Below are positions 17,128 to 25,258 of a DNA stretch of 64,000 nt, in pieces. Both the position numbers and the translations under genes were made by a program. The first letter of the stretch is position 1. Each line of letters opens with the position of its first letter. The DNA is from Sulfobacillus acidophilus (lineage in GTDB: Bacteria > Bacillota > Sulfobacillia > Sulfobacillales > Sulfobacillaceae): NCBI GenBank assembly GCA_003023745.1, contig PXYV01000011.1, positions 1 to 64,000 of the forward strand, read 5' to 3'. The notes beneath the pieces were generated by a model, which was given only the letters and a program-made list of their open reading frames with translations, was not told the DNA's origin and searched no databases.

Positions 17128-18663
17128 TTATACCCTGTTTTTAGTCGCAGGGCGTTGTTGGGTCACGTCCTTGGGATGGGTCAATTGCGGGCGATATATC
17201 TTCCGGTTCAACGGCTTACGCCCCAACTGCGCCGTAAATGCCATTAAATTAAAGGGTACTAAGGGCCATGCATAGGAGACGCCAAACGAATCATTGGTAA
17301 ACATCAAGGCCAGTGGGATCGCCAGACCCAACCCGAATCCCAGCCAGGGGGCACTAACCACTGAAAATAGCCCTGTCACCACGAGAAGAAAAATTCGCAG
17401 CAACCGCATCGCTAAACCAAAGTCGATATCCGGCACGCTAAACGTCCCAACCGCTGCCACAGCAACAAGCACCATCGCCTCGGCATCGATTAATCCGGCT
17501 TTAATGGCGACATCTCCCAGCAAAATGGCGCCAAAAAACCCCATTGATTGCGTCAGCGGATCGGGGCTAAAGGTCAGAGCCAAGCGCAACAAATCCACAC
17601 CCAATTCCAAAGCTAAAAGTTGCCAGAACAGGGGAATGGCGGTGTTGGTCGGCTTCAACAAAATGTCGATCGATCCCGGTAAGTGAACATGCGACACTAC
17701 CAATGCATACCATAGAGGCGGGAGCAGCCAGGCCGTCAACACGCCCATAAAACGAATCCATTTAAGGTACGTGCCCACCATGATATCTTCGTGGTACTCT
17801 TCGGCTGATTGCAAAAACGAAAAAAATGTCATGGGAACGATCAAAGCATTGGGCGAGGTGTCAATCATCACCAACACGTGTCCTTCGGTCAGGTGCTCGG
17901 CGGCCACATCGGGACGCTGAGTAAATCGGCCGTTGGGGAACGGATTCCACCACGGTTTCTTCAAGACCCACTCCTGCAAGGCTTTTTCCGACATTGTCAT
18001 GGCGTCGCCATCGATGGCTTTTACCCGTTCACGGATCAACCGCACCAGGCTATCATCCGCAACGTCCTTAATATATATGATGGCAACATCACTTTTGGAC
18101 CGCCTTCCCACCTGAGCCGCCTCAATTCGCAGATTGGGATCGCGCAGACGTCGGCGAATCAGGATGGTGTTAAAGATCAACGTTTCGATGAACCCATCTT
18201 GAGGCCCTCTCAAGACCCGTTCAATGGAGGGTTCACTGGGGCTGCGGTCCGGATACTTTCGAATATCCACCACAATCACGTGCTCGACTCCCTCGACCAA
18301 AAGCGCTACAGGGCCAGCCAACACTTGCTCGGCCGCCTGATCGAGTTCACTGACCGGAGTTACTTCCACGTACGGAATCGTGCGGTGCAATAGGCCATTC
18401 AAGGTCGGATGTTCGAGATCCGTAGGGGTTAAGGTTTGTAAGGCCTGCATCATCAGTGTCAGAACCGTCGAATCAATAAAGGAGTCGACACTAACAAGCG
18501 CGCAGCGATGGTCAGCAACGTCAAACTCGCGCACCAGAATGTCAAAGGATTCCTTGTAGCCCAGATACCGTTTCATCCAGTTAAGGTTGCTGTCGAAATC
18601 TTTGGAGACCTCTTGGGTCCTGACTGAGCCTTTTCCGTGGACCCGATACTTAACGCCTGCCAT
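17128..18663 (-). CDS. spoVAF: Stage V sporulation protein AF, GerA-type
   Basis: GerA A-subunit homologue encoded at the end of the spoVA operon; an inner spore-membrane protein implicated in release of dipicolinate. Residues 1-240 are the soluble N-terminal part with VEGVEHVIVVDIRKYPDRSPSEPSIER and LRGPQDGFIETL, the GerA hallmarks. The C-terminal half has about five or six membrane segments (MGVLTAWLLPPLWYALVV; LLALELGVDLLRLAL; FFGAILLGDVAIKAGLI and later). The ATG at 18663 is chosen for GGAGG nine bases upstream; about 511 residues. Overlaps spoVAEa by 14 bases. Confidence 0.93.
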   Translation of the reverse strand: MAGVKYRVHGKGSVRTQEVSKDFDSNLNWMKRYLGYKESFDILVREFDVADHRCALVSVDSFIDSTVLTLMMQALQTLTPTDLEHPTLNGLLHRTIPYVEVTPVSELDQAAEQVLAGPVALLVEGVEHVIVVDIRKYPDRSPSEPSIERVLRGPQDGFIETLIFNTILIRRRLRDPNLRIEAAQVGRRSKSDVAIIYIKDVADDSLVRLIRERVKAIDGDAMTMSEKALQEWVLKKPWWNPFPNGRFTQRPDVAAEHLTEGHVLVMIDTSPNALIVPMTFFSFLQSAEEYHEDIMVGTYLKWIRFMGVLTAWLLPPLWYALVVSHVHLPGSIDILLKPTNTAIPLFWQLLALELGVDLLRLALTFSPDPLTQSMGFFGAILLGDVAIKAGLIDAEAMVLVAVAAVGTFSVPDIDFGLAMRLLRIFLLVVTGLFSVVSAPWLGFGLGLAIPLALMFTNDSFGVSYAWPLVPFNLMAFTAQLGRKPLNRKIYRPQLTHPKDVTQQRPATKNRV

Positions 18664-19222
18664 CGCGCTCAACCTCCCGGCGCAAAATCTCTTCGATCGC
18701 TCTTCGTGTGGCCGGCACGCCATTTTTGATAGCGTCGTGCCCTTGCATTTTCCCTGGATCGCCCAGTCCGACAATTGGTCCTGCATAGTCAGCCAAAACA
18801 TCAACAGTGTCACCCTTTAAAACATCCGAAGCTATCCCTCGACCCTTCTTATTCACGGCATGCCGGACAAGGTCGCCGTGTTGGTCCACCGAGCGATCGA
18901 CCGCGACGCCGTCCACAGGGCGAGTATTGGCCGCTACGGCCACGACCCCCAACACCTCAATTTCCGGACTACCCGTAAGCTCTGTCAATGCCTGTTCCCC
19001 TCGACCCCGATCAGCATCCCCACGATCATCAACCATGACGACAACCGGATCAGCCGGTGCGCGCCGCACCGCCTCCAGCAATTCCGGACCGTTTAAGGGG
19101 GTAGGATTGCCCGCCGACGCGGCTAAAGGATGGCAATGCAGTTCTTTGCACGCAAGAGACAAGGCATGATAGGCGGTCTCATCCCCATCTGTGACAATGA
19201 TGACGCGTTTCTTCGCGGACAT
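18650..19222 (-). CDS. spoVAEa: Stage V sporulation protein AEa
   Basis: Soluble protein of 190 residues. Visible features are VIIVTDGDETAYHAL at the N-terminus, PVVVMVDDRGDADRGRGEQAL in the middle, and GDTVDVLADYAGPIVGLGDPGKMQGHDAIKNG near the end, matching the cytoplasmic-type SpoVAEa of Bacillus (about 200 residues). ATG with GGGGGAG upstream. Lies between spoVAEb and spoVAF as in Bacillus. Role in DPA uptake is known only in outline. Confidence 0.9.
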   Translation of the reverse strand: MSAKKRVIIVTDGDETAYHALSLACKELHCHPLAASAGNPTPLNGPELLEAVRRAPADPVVVMVDDRGDADRGRGEQALTELTGSPEIEVLGVVAVAANTRPVDGVAVDRSVDQHGDLVRHAVNKKGRGIASDVLKGDTVDVLADYAGPIVGLGDPGKMQGHDAIKNGVPATRRAIEEILRREVERDGRR

Positions 19223-19233
19223 TTGCGCTCCCC

Positions 19234-19584
19234 CTATGCTTTTGGTTTAAATATGAGGGATGCCGCCAGACCAAACAGGACCGCTGCCTTGATGCCGCCA
19301 GCCGAGGCGGTCAAGCTTCCTGTAAAGAGACCCATCGGCCCTTTTTGTTTGACGGCTTCCCCAATTCCCTCGACCATCGTATAGCCAAACCCTGGCAAAG
19401 GCACGGTGGCTCCTGCCCCTGCGAATTGTACGAAGGCGCCATAAACACCCAGACCGCCCATCAGCGCGCCCGCTACCACAAACAGCACGAGTACCTGGCC
19501 GGGTGTCAACCGTGCTAAATCTAAAATCAATTGTGCTAATACGCACAGTAAGCCGCCCACCACAAACGCCCAGACAAAGCTCAT
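19234..19584 (-). CDS. spoVAEb: Stage V sporulation protein AEb
   Basis: Hydrophobic protein of 116 residues, the same length as Bacillus SpoVAEb. Starts FVWAFVVGGLLCVLAQLILDL; then VLFVVAGALMGGLGVYGAFVQFAGAGATVPLPGFGYTMVEGI and a final AVLFGLAASLIF helix. SpoVAC and SpoVAEb are paralogues and form part of the DPA channel in the inner spore membrane. ATG at 19584 with GGGGGCC upstream is preferred to an open frame 17 codons longer. Confidence 0.93.
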   Translation of the reverse strand: MSFVWAFVVGGLLCVLAQLILDLARLTPGQVLVLFVVAGALMGGLGVYGAFVQFAGAGATVPLPGFGYTMVEGIGEAVKQKGPMGLFTGSLTASAGGIKAAVLFGLAASLIFKPKA

Positions 19585-19598
19585 GTCCTGGCCCCCTT

Positions 19599-20609
19599 CT
19601 AAACCGCCACTAATTCGACAGCGTGAGCAATACACGGAATCGTTTCGCCCTGTTGATAGGTGGTGGGCGAAAACAACGCTCCGGTGGCGACCAATAACAA
19701 GCGGCCCCAGTCACCACGTACCAGTCGGTTGGCCAATGGGCCGGCAAAGACACAGGCCGAGCAACCGGGTCCCGAGCCCCCATTATGGGTATCCTGGGTG
19801 GTCGGGTCATACAGCAAACGTCCGCAATCCTGAAGTTCCACCCCAAATATCAGGCCACTTTCTTGGGCATACACTTTCAGCATGTCAAGTCCAAAGTAAC
19901 CAAGGTCCCCGGTCACAATGGCGTCGTAATCACAAGTCCGTGTGCGCGTGCTCGCCAAATGCCGATAAATCGTATCGAATGCCGCCGGTGCCATGGCGCT
20001 GCCCATGTCATTCGGATCGCGGCCCCCGGCATCAATCACACGTCCAAATGTGACGGCCCGCACCTGAATTGGCCCCGCGTCCTTAGAGAGCACGGCGGCG
20101 CCGGCGGCTGTGGCCGTCCAGGCAGCCGTAGGCGGCCGCTGATAGCCGAGTTCTAAGGGAAAACGAAATTGCCGCTCCGCCGTAAGATGGTGGCTCGAGG
20201 CCGAAACTATGACATCACGCGCATTGCTACCGCTCACCAGCATAGAACCCAACCCCAGCGCCTCGGTAAAGGTGGCGCACGCCGCAAACAATCCCAGGAG
20301 CGGCCGTTGGTGTTGCCGACCGGTAAAGTTCGTACTGATGGTCTGGTCTAACAAGTCGCCGCCAAGCACCAGATCAATGTCGCTCCAGTCGAATCCCGAT
20401 TTTTCCAGGGCTACCTCATATGCCTCATTCAACAACTGTTGTTCGGCCTTTTCGTAGCTAGAAAAGCGCTTGCCTTCATCCGGCCACACTCGATCAAACG
20501 CAGTACCTAAAGGGCCCTCTCCTTCCTTGGGGCCCACAACTGAGCCGGTGCTGACAATGTAGACCCCCTGCGGCAGCAAAGTGGCCGAAGAGCTGCGCTC
20601 CTTCGCCAT
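19599..20609 (-). CDS. spoVAD: Stage V sporulation protein AD
   Basis: 336 residues, thiolase-like fold; binds dipicolinic acid and is needed for its uptake into the forespore. Visible are GPKEGEGPLGTAFDRVW, SDIDLVLGGDLLDQTISTNF, GLFAACATFTEAL (at the thiolase nucleophile position), ASSHHLTAERQFRFPLE, VIDAGGRDPNDMGSAMAPAA and HNGGSGPGCSACVFAG. The ATG overlaps the spoVAC stop (TAATG). Confidence 0.95.
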   Translation of the reverse strand: MAKERSSSATLLPQGVYIVSTGSVVGPKEGEGPLGTAFDRVWPDEGKRFSSYEKAEQQLLNEAYEVALEKSGFDWSDIDLVLGGDLLDQTISTNFTGRQHQRPLLGLFAACATFTEALGLGSMLVSGSNARDVIVSASSHHLTAERQFRFPLELGYQRPPTAAWTATAAGAAVLSKDAGPIQVRAVTFGRVIDAGGRDPNDMGSAMAPAAFDTIYRHLASTRTRTCDYDAIVTGDLGYFGLDMLKVYAQESGLIFGVELQDCGRLLYDPTTQDTHNGGSGPGCSACVFAGPLANRLVRGDWGRLLLVATGALFSPTTYQQGETIPCIAHAVELVAV

Positions 20610-21055
20610 TACGCCACCCCCGTTACAAGGTAGCGGACAGCACTCACGACAAAGGCGGCGGCCATGCCGTACGCCAAAACAGGCCCGGCTACGGTAAAGA
20701 GCCGCGCCCCGACACCCATAATCAGTCCTTCTGCACGGAACTCCATGGCGGGCGCCACCATTGCGTTCGCAAACCCCGTAATCGGAAGCGTCCCTCCCAT
20801 GCCCGCTCGCTTCACCAGTCGGTCATATAGTCCAGCTCCAGTGAGTACGGCTCCAATGCCTACCATCACCACGGTCGTAGGGGAGGCGGCTTCTTTGACG
20901 CTCATCCCCTGGTGCATGAAGAATAGTTGGACGAACTGACCGGCCAGGCAAATAGCGCCACCAATCATGAAGGCCCACAGCAAATTCCTCAGTACAGGGC
21001 GCTTAGGCATCTTCTCCTTGCTCAATTGCTGATAGCGTGTTTGTTGCAGGCCCAC
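20609..21055 (-). CDS. spoVAC: Stage V sporulation protein AC
   Basis: 148-residue membrane protein, mechanosensitive DPA channel component. NLLWAFMIGGAICLAGQFVQLFF, SPTTVVMVGIGAVLTGAGLYDRLVKRAGMGGTLPITGFANAMVAPAMEFRAEG and a last helix match SpoVAC. GTG start at 21055 with GGAGGG nine bases upstream; an ATG 15 codons on is possible. spoVAA and spoVAB are absent: the operon begins here, 90 bases after sigF. Confidence 0.94.
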   Translation of the reverse strand: MGLQQTRYQQLSKEKMPKRPVLRNLLWAFMIGGAICLAGQFVQLFFMHQGMSVKEAASPTTVVMVGIGAVLTGAGLYDRLVKRAGMGGTLPITGFANAMVAPAMEFRAEGLIMGVGARLFTVAGPVLAYGMAAAFVVSAVRYLVTGVA

Positions 21056-21076
21056 TGCACGACGCCCTCCTCTGCC

Positions 21077-21110
21077 AAAAAAATTCTCCCGGACCGTCTC
21101 CGGTCGGGAG
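21077..21110 (-). terminator. Rho-independent terminator after sigF
   Basis: Minus strand CTCCC-GACC, six-base loop, GGTC-C-GGGAG (one bulged base), followed by AATTTTTTT. It lies 35 bases after the sigF stop and ends 22 bases before the spoVAC start, so the spoIIA and spoVA transcripts are separated here. Confidence 0.8.
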
Positions 21111-21144
21111 TAGTATGGACGAAATCCGAATTCAACACTCGCTC

Positions 21145-21906
21145 TTAGTGGTCCGGTTCGTCGTCGCTCAGTGCTTCCCGCAAATGTTCCAGGGCGCGCC
21201 GTTCCAAGCGAGAAACCTGCACCTGAGATACCTTAAGGCGATTGGCCACCTCGACTTGAGTTCGCCCTTCAACAAAGCGCATTCGTAAAATGTGACGCTC
21301 GCGCTCATCGAGCAGCATAAATGCCTGAGACAACGCCAATTGCTCTAACCAATCACCTTCAGACTGGTTGTCGCGAATATTGTCACCAATTGGGGTTTCC
21401 GAGCCATTGGGGGTGTCGACCGTTTGATTGAGAGACGTCAGGGGGCGCATGGCCTCTAGGGCCTCGGTTATATCAGCCACGTCGACCTGTAACGCCTGGG
21501 CAATTTCGGGCGCCGTCGGATCGCGTCCCAATCGCTGAGCCAAATGGGCCCGCACCGACTCCACTTTCATACTGAGTTCGCGTAAGGAGCGGGCCACCCG
21601 AATGGGTTGGTCGTCACGCAAGTGCCGACGAATTTCGCCCAAAATTAAGGGAACGGCATACGTTGAAAACTTTAATCCCCGTTCAACGTCAAATCGGTCA
21701 ATCGCCTTCAAGAGCCCGATGGCTCCCACTTGAAAGAGGTCATCGGGGTCATACCCGCGACCGGAAAAACGGTGCACAATGTGCCAAATGAGATTCCAAT
21801 GCCGTTCCACCAGGACCTGTCGCGCATCCTGATTGCCCGCTTGAGCTTGGCGATATAATTCGGGCTCGTCTCGTTCAAAGTCGGGCCGACGCCCTTCACT
21901 GGGCAT
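21145..21906 (-). CDS. sigF: RNA polymerase sigma-F factor
   Basis: First forespore-specific sigma factor. Region 2 shows RHWNLIWHIVHRFSGRGYDPDDLFQVGAIGLLKAIDRFD and FSTYAVPLILGEIRRHLRD; region 3 has RLGRDPTAPEIAQAL; region 4 has LDERERHILRMRFVEGRTQVEVANRLKVSQVQVSRLER. About 253 residues from the ATG at 21906, which lies within the end of spoIIAB (11-base overlap) as in Bacillus. Gene order spoIIAA-spoIIAB-sigF identifies it as sigma-F rather than sigma-G. Confidence 0.95.
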   Translation of the reverse strand: MPSEGRRPDFERDEPELYRQAQAGNQDARQVLVERHWNLIWHIVHRFSGRGYDPDDLFQVGAIGLLKAIDRFDVERGLKFSTYAVPLILGEIRRHLRDDQPIRVARSLRELSMKVESVRAHLAQRLGRDPTAPEIAQALQVDVADITEALEAMRPLTSLNQTVDTPNGSETPIGDNIRDNQSEGDWLEQLALSQAFMLLDERERHILRMRFVEGRTQVEVANRLKVSQVQVSRLERRALEHLREALSDDEPDH

Positions 21907-22336
21907 CGCGCGAAAGCTCTCCCGACACATTCGCTAGTCGCCGCATCTGCACACGGGTACCTTGACCCAACGTCGACTCCACCTCTAAGCCATGCATAAA
22001 CGACTCCATAAACACAAAACCAAGGCCCATACGCTCTGGATCACCGGAGTAGCTGGGCTGCCGCGCCTGCTCGATATCTTCGATGCCAACACCCCAGTCC
22101 TCGACCACGATCGTGAGCCCGGCGTCATCTAGTTCTAAATCGAGTTCCACCCAGCCATCCGTGCGCCGTTGATATCCGTGAATAATCGCATTTGAGACGG
22201 CTTCCGACACCGCCACCTTGATCTCCTCAATGTCGGATAACGAAAAACGGCCTTGGCCTGCCAAGGCCGCAACGCTGACGCGAGCTAAACCGACATTGTC
22301 CGCCAATGATAAAAATCGCAAATGTACCCGATTCAC
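21896..22336 (-). CDS. spoIIAB: Anti-sigma-F factor, serine kinase
   Basis: GHKL-type kinase that holds sigma-F inactive and phosphorylates SpoIIAA. N-box VSEAVSNAIIHGY, G1 box VVEDWGVGIEDIEQ, G2 region ERMGLGFVFMESFM and a final TLGQGTRVQM. I choose the GTG at 22336, with GGAGG and CGAGG upstream, which yields 146 residues, the same length as Bacillus SpoIIAB and the matching N-terminus MNRVHLRF. The ATG at 22366 has no ribosome-binding site. Confidence 0.95.
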   Translation of the reverse strand: MNRVHLRFLSLADNVGLARVSVAALAGQGRFSLSDIEEIKVAVSEAVSNAIIHGYQRRTDGWVELDLELDDAGLTIVVEDWGVGIEDIEQARQPSYSGDPERMGLGFVFMESFMHGLEVESTLGQGTRVQMRRLANVSGELSRDAQ

Positions 22337-22376
22337 CCATCCTCGCTCCTCCGTATTTCGTCCCATCAGGAAAATT

Positions 22377-22721
22377 CTACTTGGATGCAGGCGCTTCAAA
22401 ACGTCCCCGTCCCGCCTCCACAATCGTGATGATCGAATCAATTCCGGCTAATTCTAAGACGGTGCGCACCGAAGCTTTGACCCCGGCCAGGGAAATGGTG
22501 CGGCCCTGACTCTCCAAACGCCGATACCTCCCCAAAATGACGCCCAATCCGGAACTGTCGATAAAGTCAACCTCGGCTAGGTCTAGCACAATATTTCGGT
22601 CACGGTAGCGTTCACACAGTTTATCCAACGCTTCGCGCAACGGATCAGCCGTTTTTAAATCGAGATCCCCTTTGAGGACGACGCGCACCTGATGGTCTTG
22701 AATGGAATGCATGATGGTCAT
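22377..22721 (-). CDS. spoIIAA: Anti-sigma-F factor antagonist
   Basis: STAS-domain protein that frees sigma-F when unphosphorylated. VVLKGDLDLKTADPLREAL, then IVLDLAEVDFIDSSGLGVILGRY; the phosphorylated Ser is Ser57 (Ser58 in Bacillus). 114 residues. AGGAGG lies upstream of the ATG at 22721. First gene of the spoIIA operon. Confidence 0.95.
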   Translation of the reverse strand: MTIMHSIQDHQVRVVLKGDLDLKTADPLREALDKLCERYRDRNIVLDLAEVDFIDSSGLGVILGRYRRLESQGRTISLAGVKASVRTVLELAGIDSIITIVEAGRGRFEAPASK

Positions 22722-22739
22722 GGCTTCCTCCTATGCCAT

Positions 22740-22748
22740 ATATTCCCT
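22740..22748 (-). promoter_or_regulatory. Possible sigma-H -10 element before spoIIAA
   Basis: AGGGAATAT on the minus strand fits the sigma-H -10 consensus RnnGAATww, and spoIIA operons are sigma-H controlled in Bacillus. A good -35 (AGGA type) is not visible at the expected distance, so this is tentative. Confidence 0.3.
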
Positions 22749-22773
22749 GAGCCCATCATACACGACCACGGGC

Positions 22774-22800
22774 AAAAAAAAAGGCGACTGGCGTCGCCTT
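22774..22800 (-). terminator. Rho-independent terminator after the yteA-like gene
   Basis: AAGGCGAC (22793-22800 on the minus strand), a four-base loop and GTCGCCTT, followed by a run of nine T. The stem begins immediately at the stop codon of the yteA-like gene. It isolates the spoIIA operon from the upstream dacF-yteA transcript. Confidence 0.9.
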
Positions 22801-23468
22801 CATAGGAAATCACAATCCGACAGATCGTCTCGATTCATCAGTCTGTTTTGGTTTTGTTGATGCACACGATCAAATAAGACTTCTCCGTCACTATCCACCA
22901 TTTTCTCGATCGACTCGACACTTCCGACATCCTCTGGGAGATGGGCCCAGAGATTAGGGCATTGCGAAGCAAGCGCCGTGTCTTGGAGGGTATCGGACGT
23001 GCCAAATTGGGCCACCGCCTGCCAGAAGTCCTCTCCCGTCATTTCCACCGCACCGTTGGTTTCGTCGATATTCCCGGCGAAGAAGTCGGGCGCCGAGAAT
23101 TTATTCTCTATGGGCGATACCTGGACGTCCGCGCTTTCCTCCTGACAGTTCACACACAGCGTAGCTTCTGCGAGGGCGTCGAGGCGCTCGCGATCAATAG
23201 GGCGTCCACACCGATCGCAGATACCATAGGTCCCCTCGGCCAGTTTGACCATAGCCCTTTGTACTTGTTCCAGCTTTTGATTGAACCCGGCCTCCAAACC
23301 CGCCTCAAGCTCCCTTTGACAGGTGTCTGTCCCTAAATCGGCTGAGTGGTTATCGTAAGCACTCAAGGCTTGAACCGATTCCATTTCGCTTTCACGTAAT
23401 TGTTCTTGCGCCATGGCACGCACTTGCGCCAATGCTTGACGGCGTTTTTCCAGATTTTCTTTAGACAC
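22800..23468 (-). CDS. yteA: TraR/DksA-type zinc-finger protein, YteA-like
   Basis: 222 residues. An N-terminal coiled coil (EKRRQALAQVRAMAQEQLRES), then DNHSADLGTDTCQRELEAGLEAG and the four-Cys finger CDRCGRPI...CVNC near residues 84-110. In Bacillus YteA is a sporulation-expressed DksA-like protein of similar size; the acidic C-terminal half also fits. Located between dacF and spoIIAA, which are adjacent in Bacillus. The TGA stop forms part of the terminator stem. Confidence 0.88.
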   Translation of the reverse strand: MSKENLEKRRQALAQVRAMAQEQLRESEMESVQALSAYDNHSADLGTDTCQRELEAGLEAGFNQKLEQVQRAMVKLAEGTYGICDRCGRPIDRERLDALAEATLCVNCQEESADVQVSPIENKFSAPDFFAGNIDETNGAVEMTGEDFWQAVAQFGTSDTLQDTALASQCPNLWAHLPEDVGSVESIEKMVDSDGEVLFDRVHQQNQNRLMNRDDLSDCDFL

Positions 23469-23496
23469 CTTCTCCCTCCTTTGCCGCTCGTTTACC

Positions 23497-24657
23497 TCAT
23501 CCAGCGATCTTCCACCAATAATGCCACGCGCCTTGCCACCAACTGACTCGCTTAACTCCCGACTGCGCCACCAAGGGAACTCGAGCCACTTCCTGGCCGC
23601 CTTGCTGCGCGCTGAGATATCCCAAAACCTGACCCTTAACGATAGGGGCCTGCACTGCAGCCGGTAGATGAATTACACGTTCCGGTACTTTTTCAGCACG
23701 TGCCACCGTCAGATAGCTATCGTGGGCATACACCACTTTCACCCGACGTGCTCCTCCGCGGCGCACATGCACCTCGCCGGCTGTCGCACCCTTAGACGCT
23801 ATGGTCACCGTGTGGTAGTGTTGAAATCCCCACGTCAACAGAGTGACCGCATCTTGAAAGCGCGCCTTGGAGGTTGGCGCCCCCAACACTACAGCAATGA
23901 GCCGGGTATTTAACCGTTTCGCGGTTGCCACCATGCAGTAGCCGGCGCGACTGGTATACCCGGTCTTCAGCCCATCCATGCCAGGAAATTTCCCCAACAG
24001 GCGATTGTGATTAATCAGCCATAGTGTTCCCCCTTTGCCATTGCGCACCGTACGGTCTTGCCGCATCGCGGTGTAATGCAACAATAGCGGCATTCGAACT
24101 GCTCGCACTGCCAAAAGCCCCAAATCGTGGGCCGTGGAGTAGTGATTAACCGAGGATAGACCGTGCGCATCGACAAAGTGCGTCTCCCTCATTCCCAAAG
24201 CTCGCGCCGTCTCATTCATGTCTTCCACAAAGGCGTCGGCAGACCCACCAATATATTCGCCCAAAGCATACGCAGCATCATTGGCAGACCCGATGGCGAT
24301 GGCCTTGAGCAAATGGTCTACCGTCAGCCGTTCCCCAGGTTCCAGCCAAATTTGCGATCCATTGACGTGATACGCCTCGTCAGATATCGGGACGAACTCC
24401 TGCGCGGAAAGTTCTTTGTCTTCAATCGCCTTTACCGCAATATAGAGCGTCATCAGCTTCGTCACGCTGGCTATCGGCAGCCGTTGATGGGCATCCTTTG
24501 CGTAAATTACGCGGCCGGACGATCCATCCACCAATTCGACAGCTTTCGCTAATACCAAAGGCGGCGCCACGGACTGGGCTGACGCGATAGCACCCGGTCC
24601 GGCCACCCATGCCGCTGCCAATAACAATGCGATGGTTTTTTGATACCAATGTCTCAT
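23497..24657 (-). CDS. dacF: D-alanyl-D-alanine carboxypeptidase, DacF type
   Basis: Low-molecular-weight penicillin-binding protein trimming peptidoglycan. A signal peptide (residues 1-28, ending ASA-Q) precedes the catalytic domain: SVTK at 64-67, SAN at 124-126 and KTGYTSRAG around 226. A C-terminal beta domain and a terminal amphipathic helix (WWQGAWHYWWKIAG) follow. 386 residues from the ATG at 24657. Upstream of spoIIA as in Bacillus, where it is forespore-expressed. Confidence 0.93.
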   Translation of the reverse strand: MRHWYQKTIALLLAAAWVAGPGAIASAQSVAPPLVLAKAVELVDGSSGRVIYAKDAHQRLPIASVTKLMTLYIAVKAIEDKELSAQEFVPISDEAYHVNGSQIWLEPGERLTVDHLLKAIAIGSANDAAYALGEYIGGSADAFVEDMNETARALGMRETHFVDAHGLSSVNHYSTAHDLGLLAVRAVRMPLLLHYTAMRQDRTVRNGKGGTLWLINHNRLLGKFPGMDGLKTGYTSRAGYCMVATAKRLNTRLIAVVLGAPTSKARFQDAVTLLTWGFQHYHTVTIASKGATAGEVHVRRGGARRVKVVYAHDSYLTVARAEKVPERVIHLPAAVQAPIVKGQVLGYLSAQQGGQEVARVPLVAQSGVKRVSWWQGAWHYWWKIAG

Positions 24658-25258
24658 ACTCCCGCCCCCATGCCAGTGTTTGGGCGTAGTATTTTCGGGC
24701 CCATCGCAATTCATACCGCGAGGCGCTAAGCGTTACCCACCCCTTCGTAAAAGGCGATCCGCAGTTCAAGGCGGGCACCTCTCAATCGTTCAGGCACGCC
24801 ATCCCCGGCGGGCCCTCGTCTTCAGGCTGGTGAAACCTCTAAGAGACACCAGCGTGACGCGCCCCCGCCGCCACTGGCCCTGCATGTTCGGAAAGCACTT
24901 TGGGTTCGACGCAGCGAACAGAGCCCTCGTCAACCAGCGTGGCTGCCGGCTCATTGGGCACGCGCAAACCTCTACAGCCAAGGGTGGTAGACGGACACCC
25001 ATGCCCCTTTGCTTCGACCGCGGTTATACCCTTCATCGTACGGCCATCACGAAAAAAGTGGACCCATGTACCCCAATTGAGACCCCCGGTATTGACCGGG
25101 CTAGCCGCATTCGTGCGGGCACCGGGTGGCCAGGTTCACTGTCCTACGAGGTCGCAGCTTTGAAAGTTTTGAGGAATGTAAAGGCCCCTTCTTTACGCGA
25201 GTGCCACGTCATGACATATCGTTCTCGGTGAAACTCGCATCAAAAAGTTTCGCAGCAA
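24658..25258. other. 600-base region without recognisable genes
   Basis: Between xerD and dacF. A plus-strand frame at 24680-25231 and minus frames at 24790-25036 overlap one another, lack motifs and have no convincing ribosome-binding sites. The dacF promoter should lie here, but I do not see a clear sigma-F-type element. Confidence 0.4.

Noticed and set aside
24680-25231. 183-codon plus-strand open frame
   Set aside because: It begins antisense to the dacF 5' region, has no motif or ribosome-binding site and competes with other frames of equal quality.
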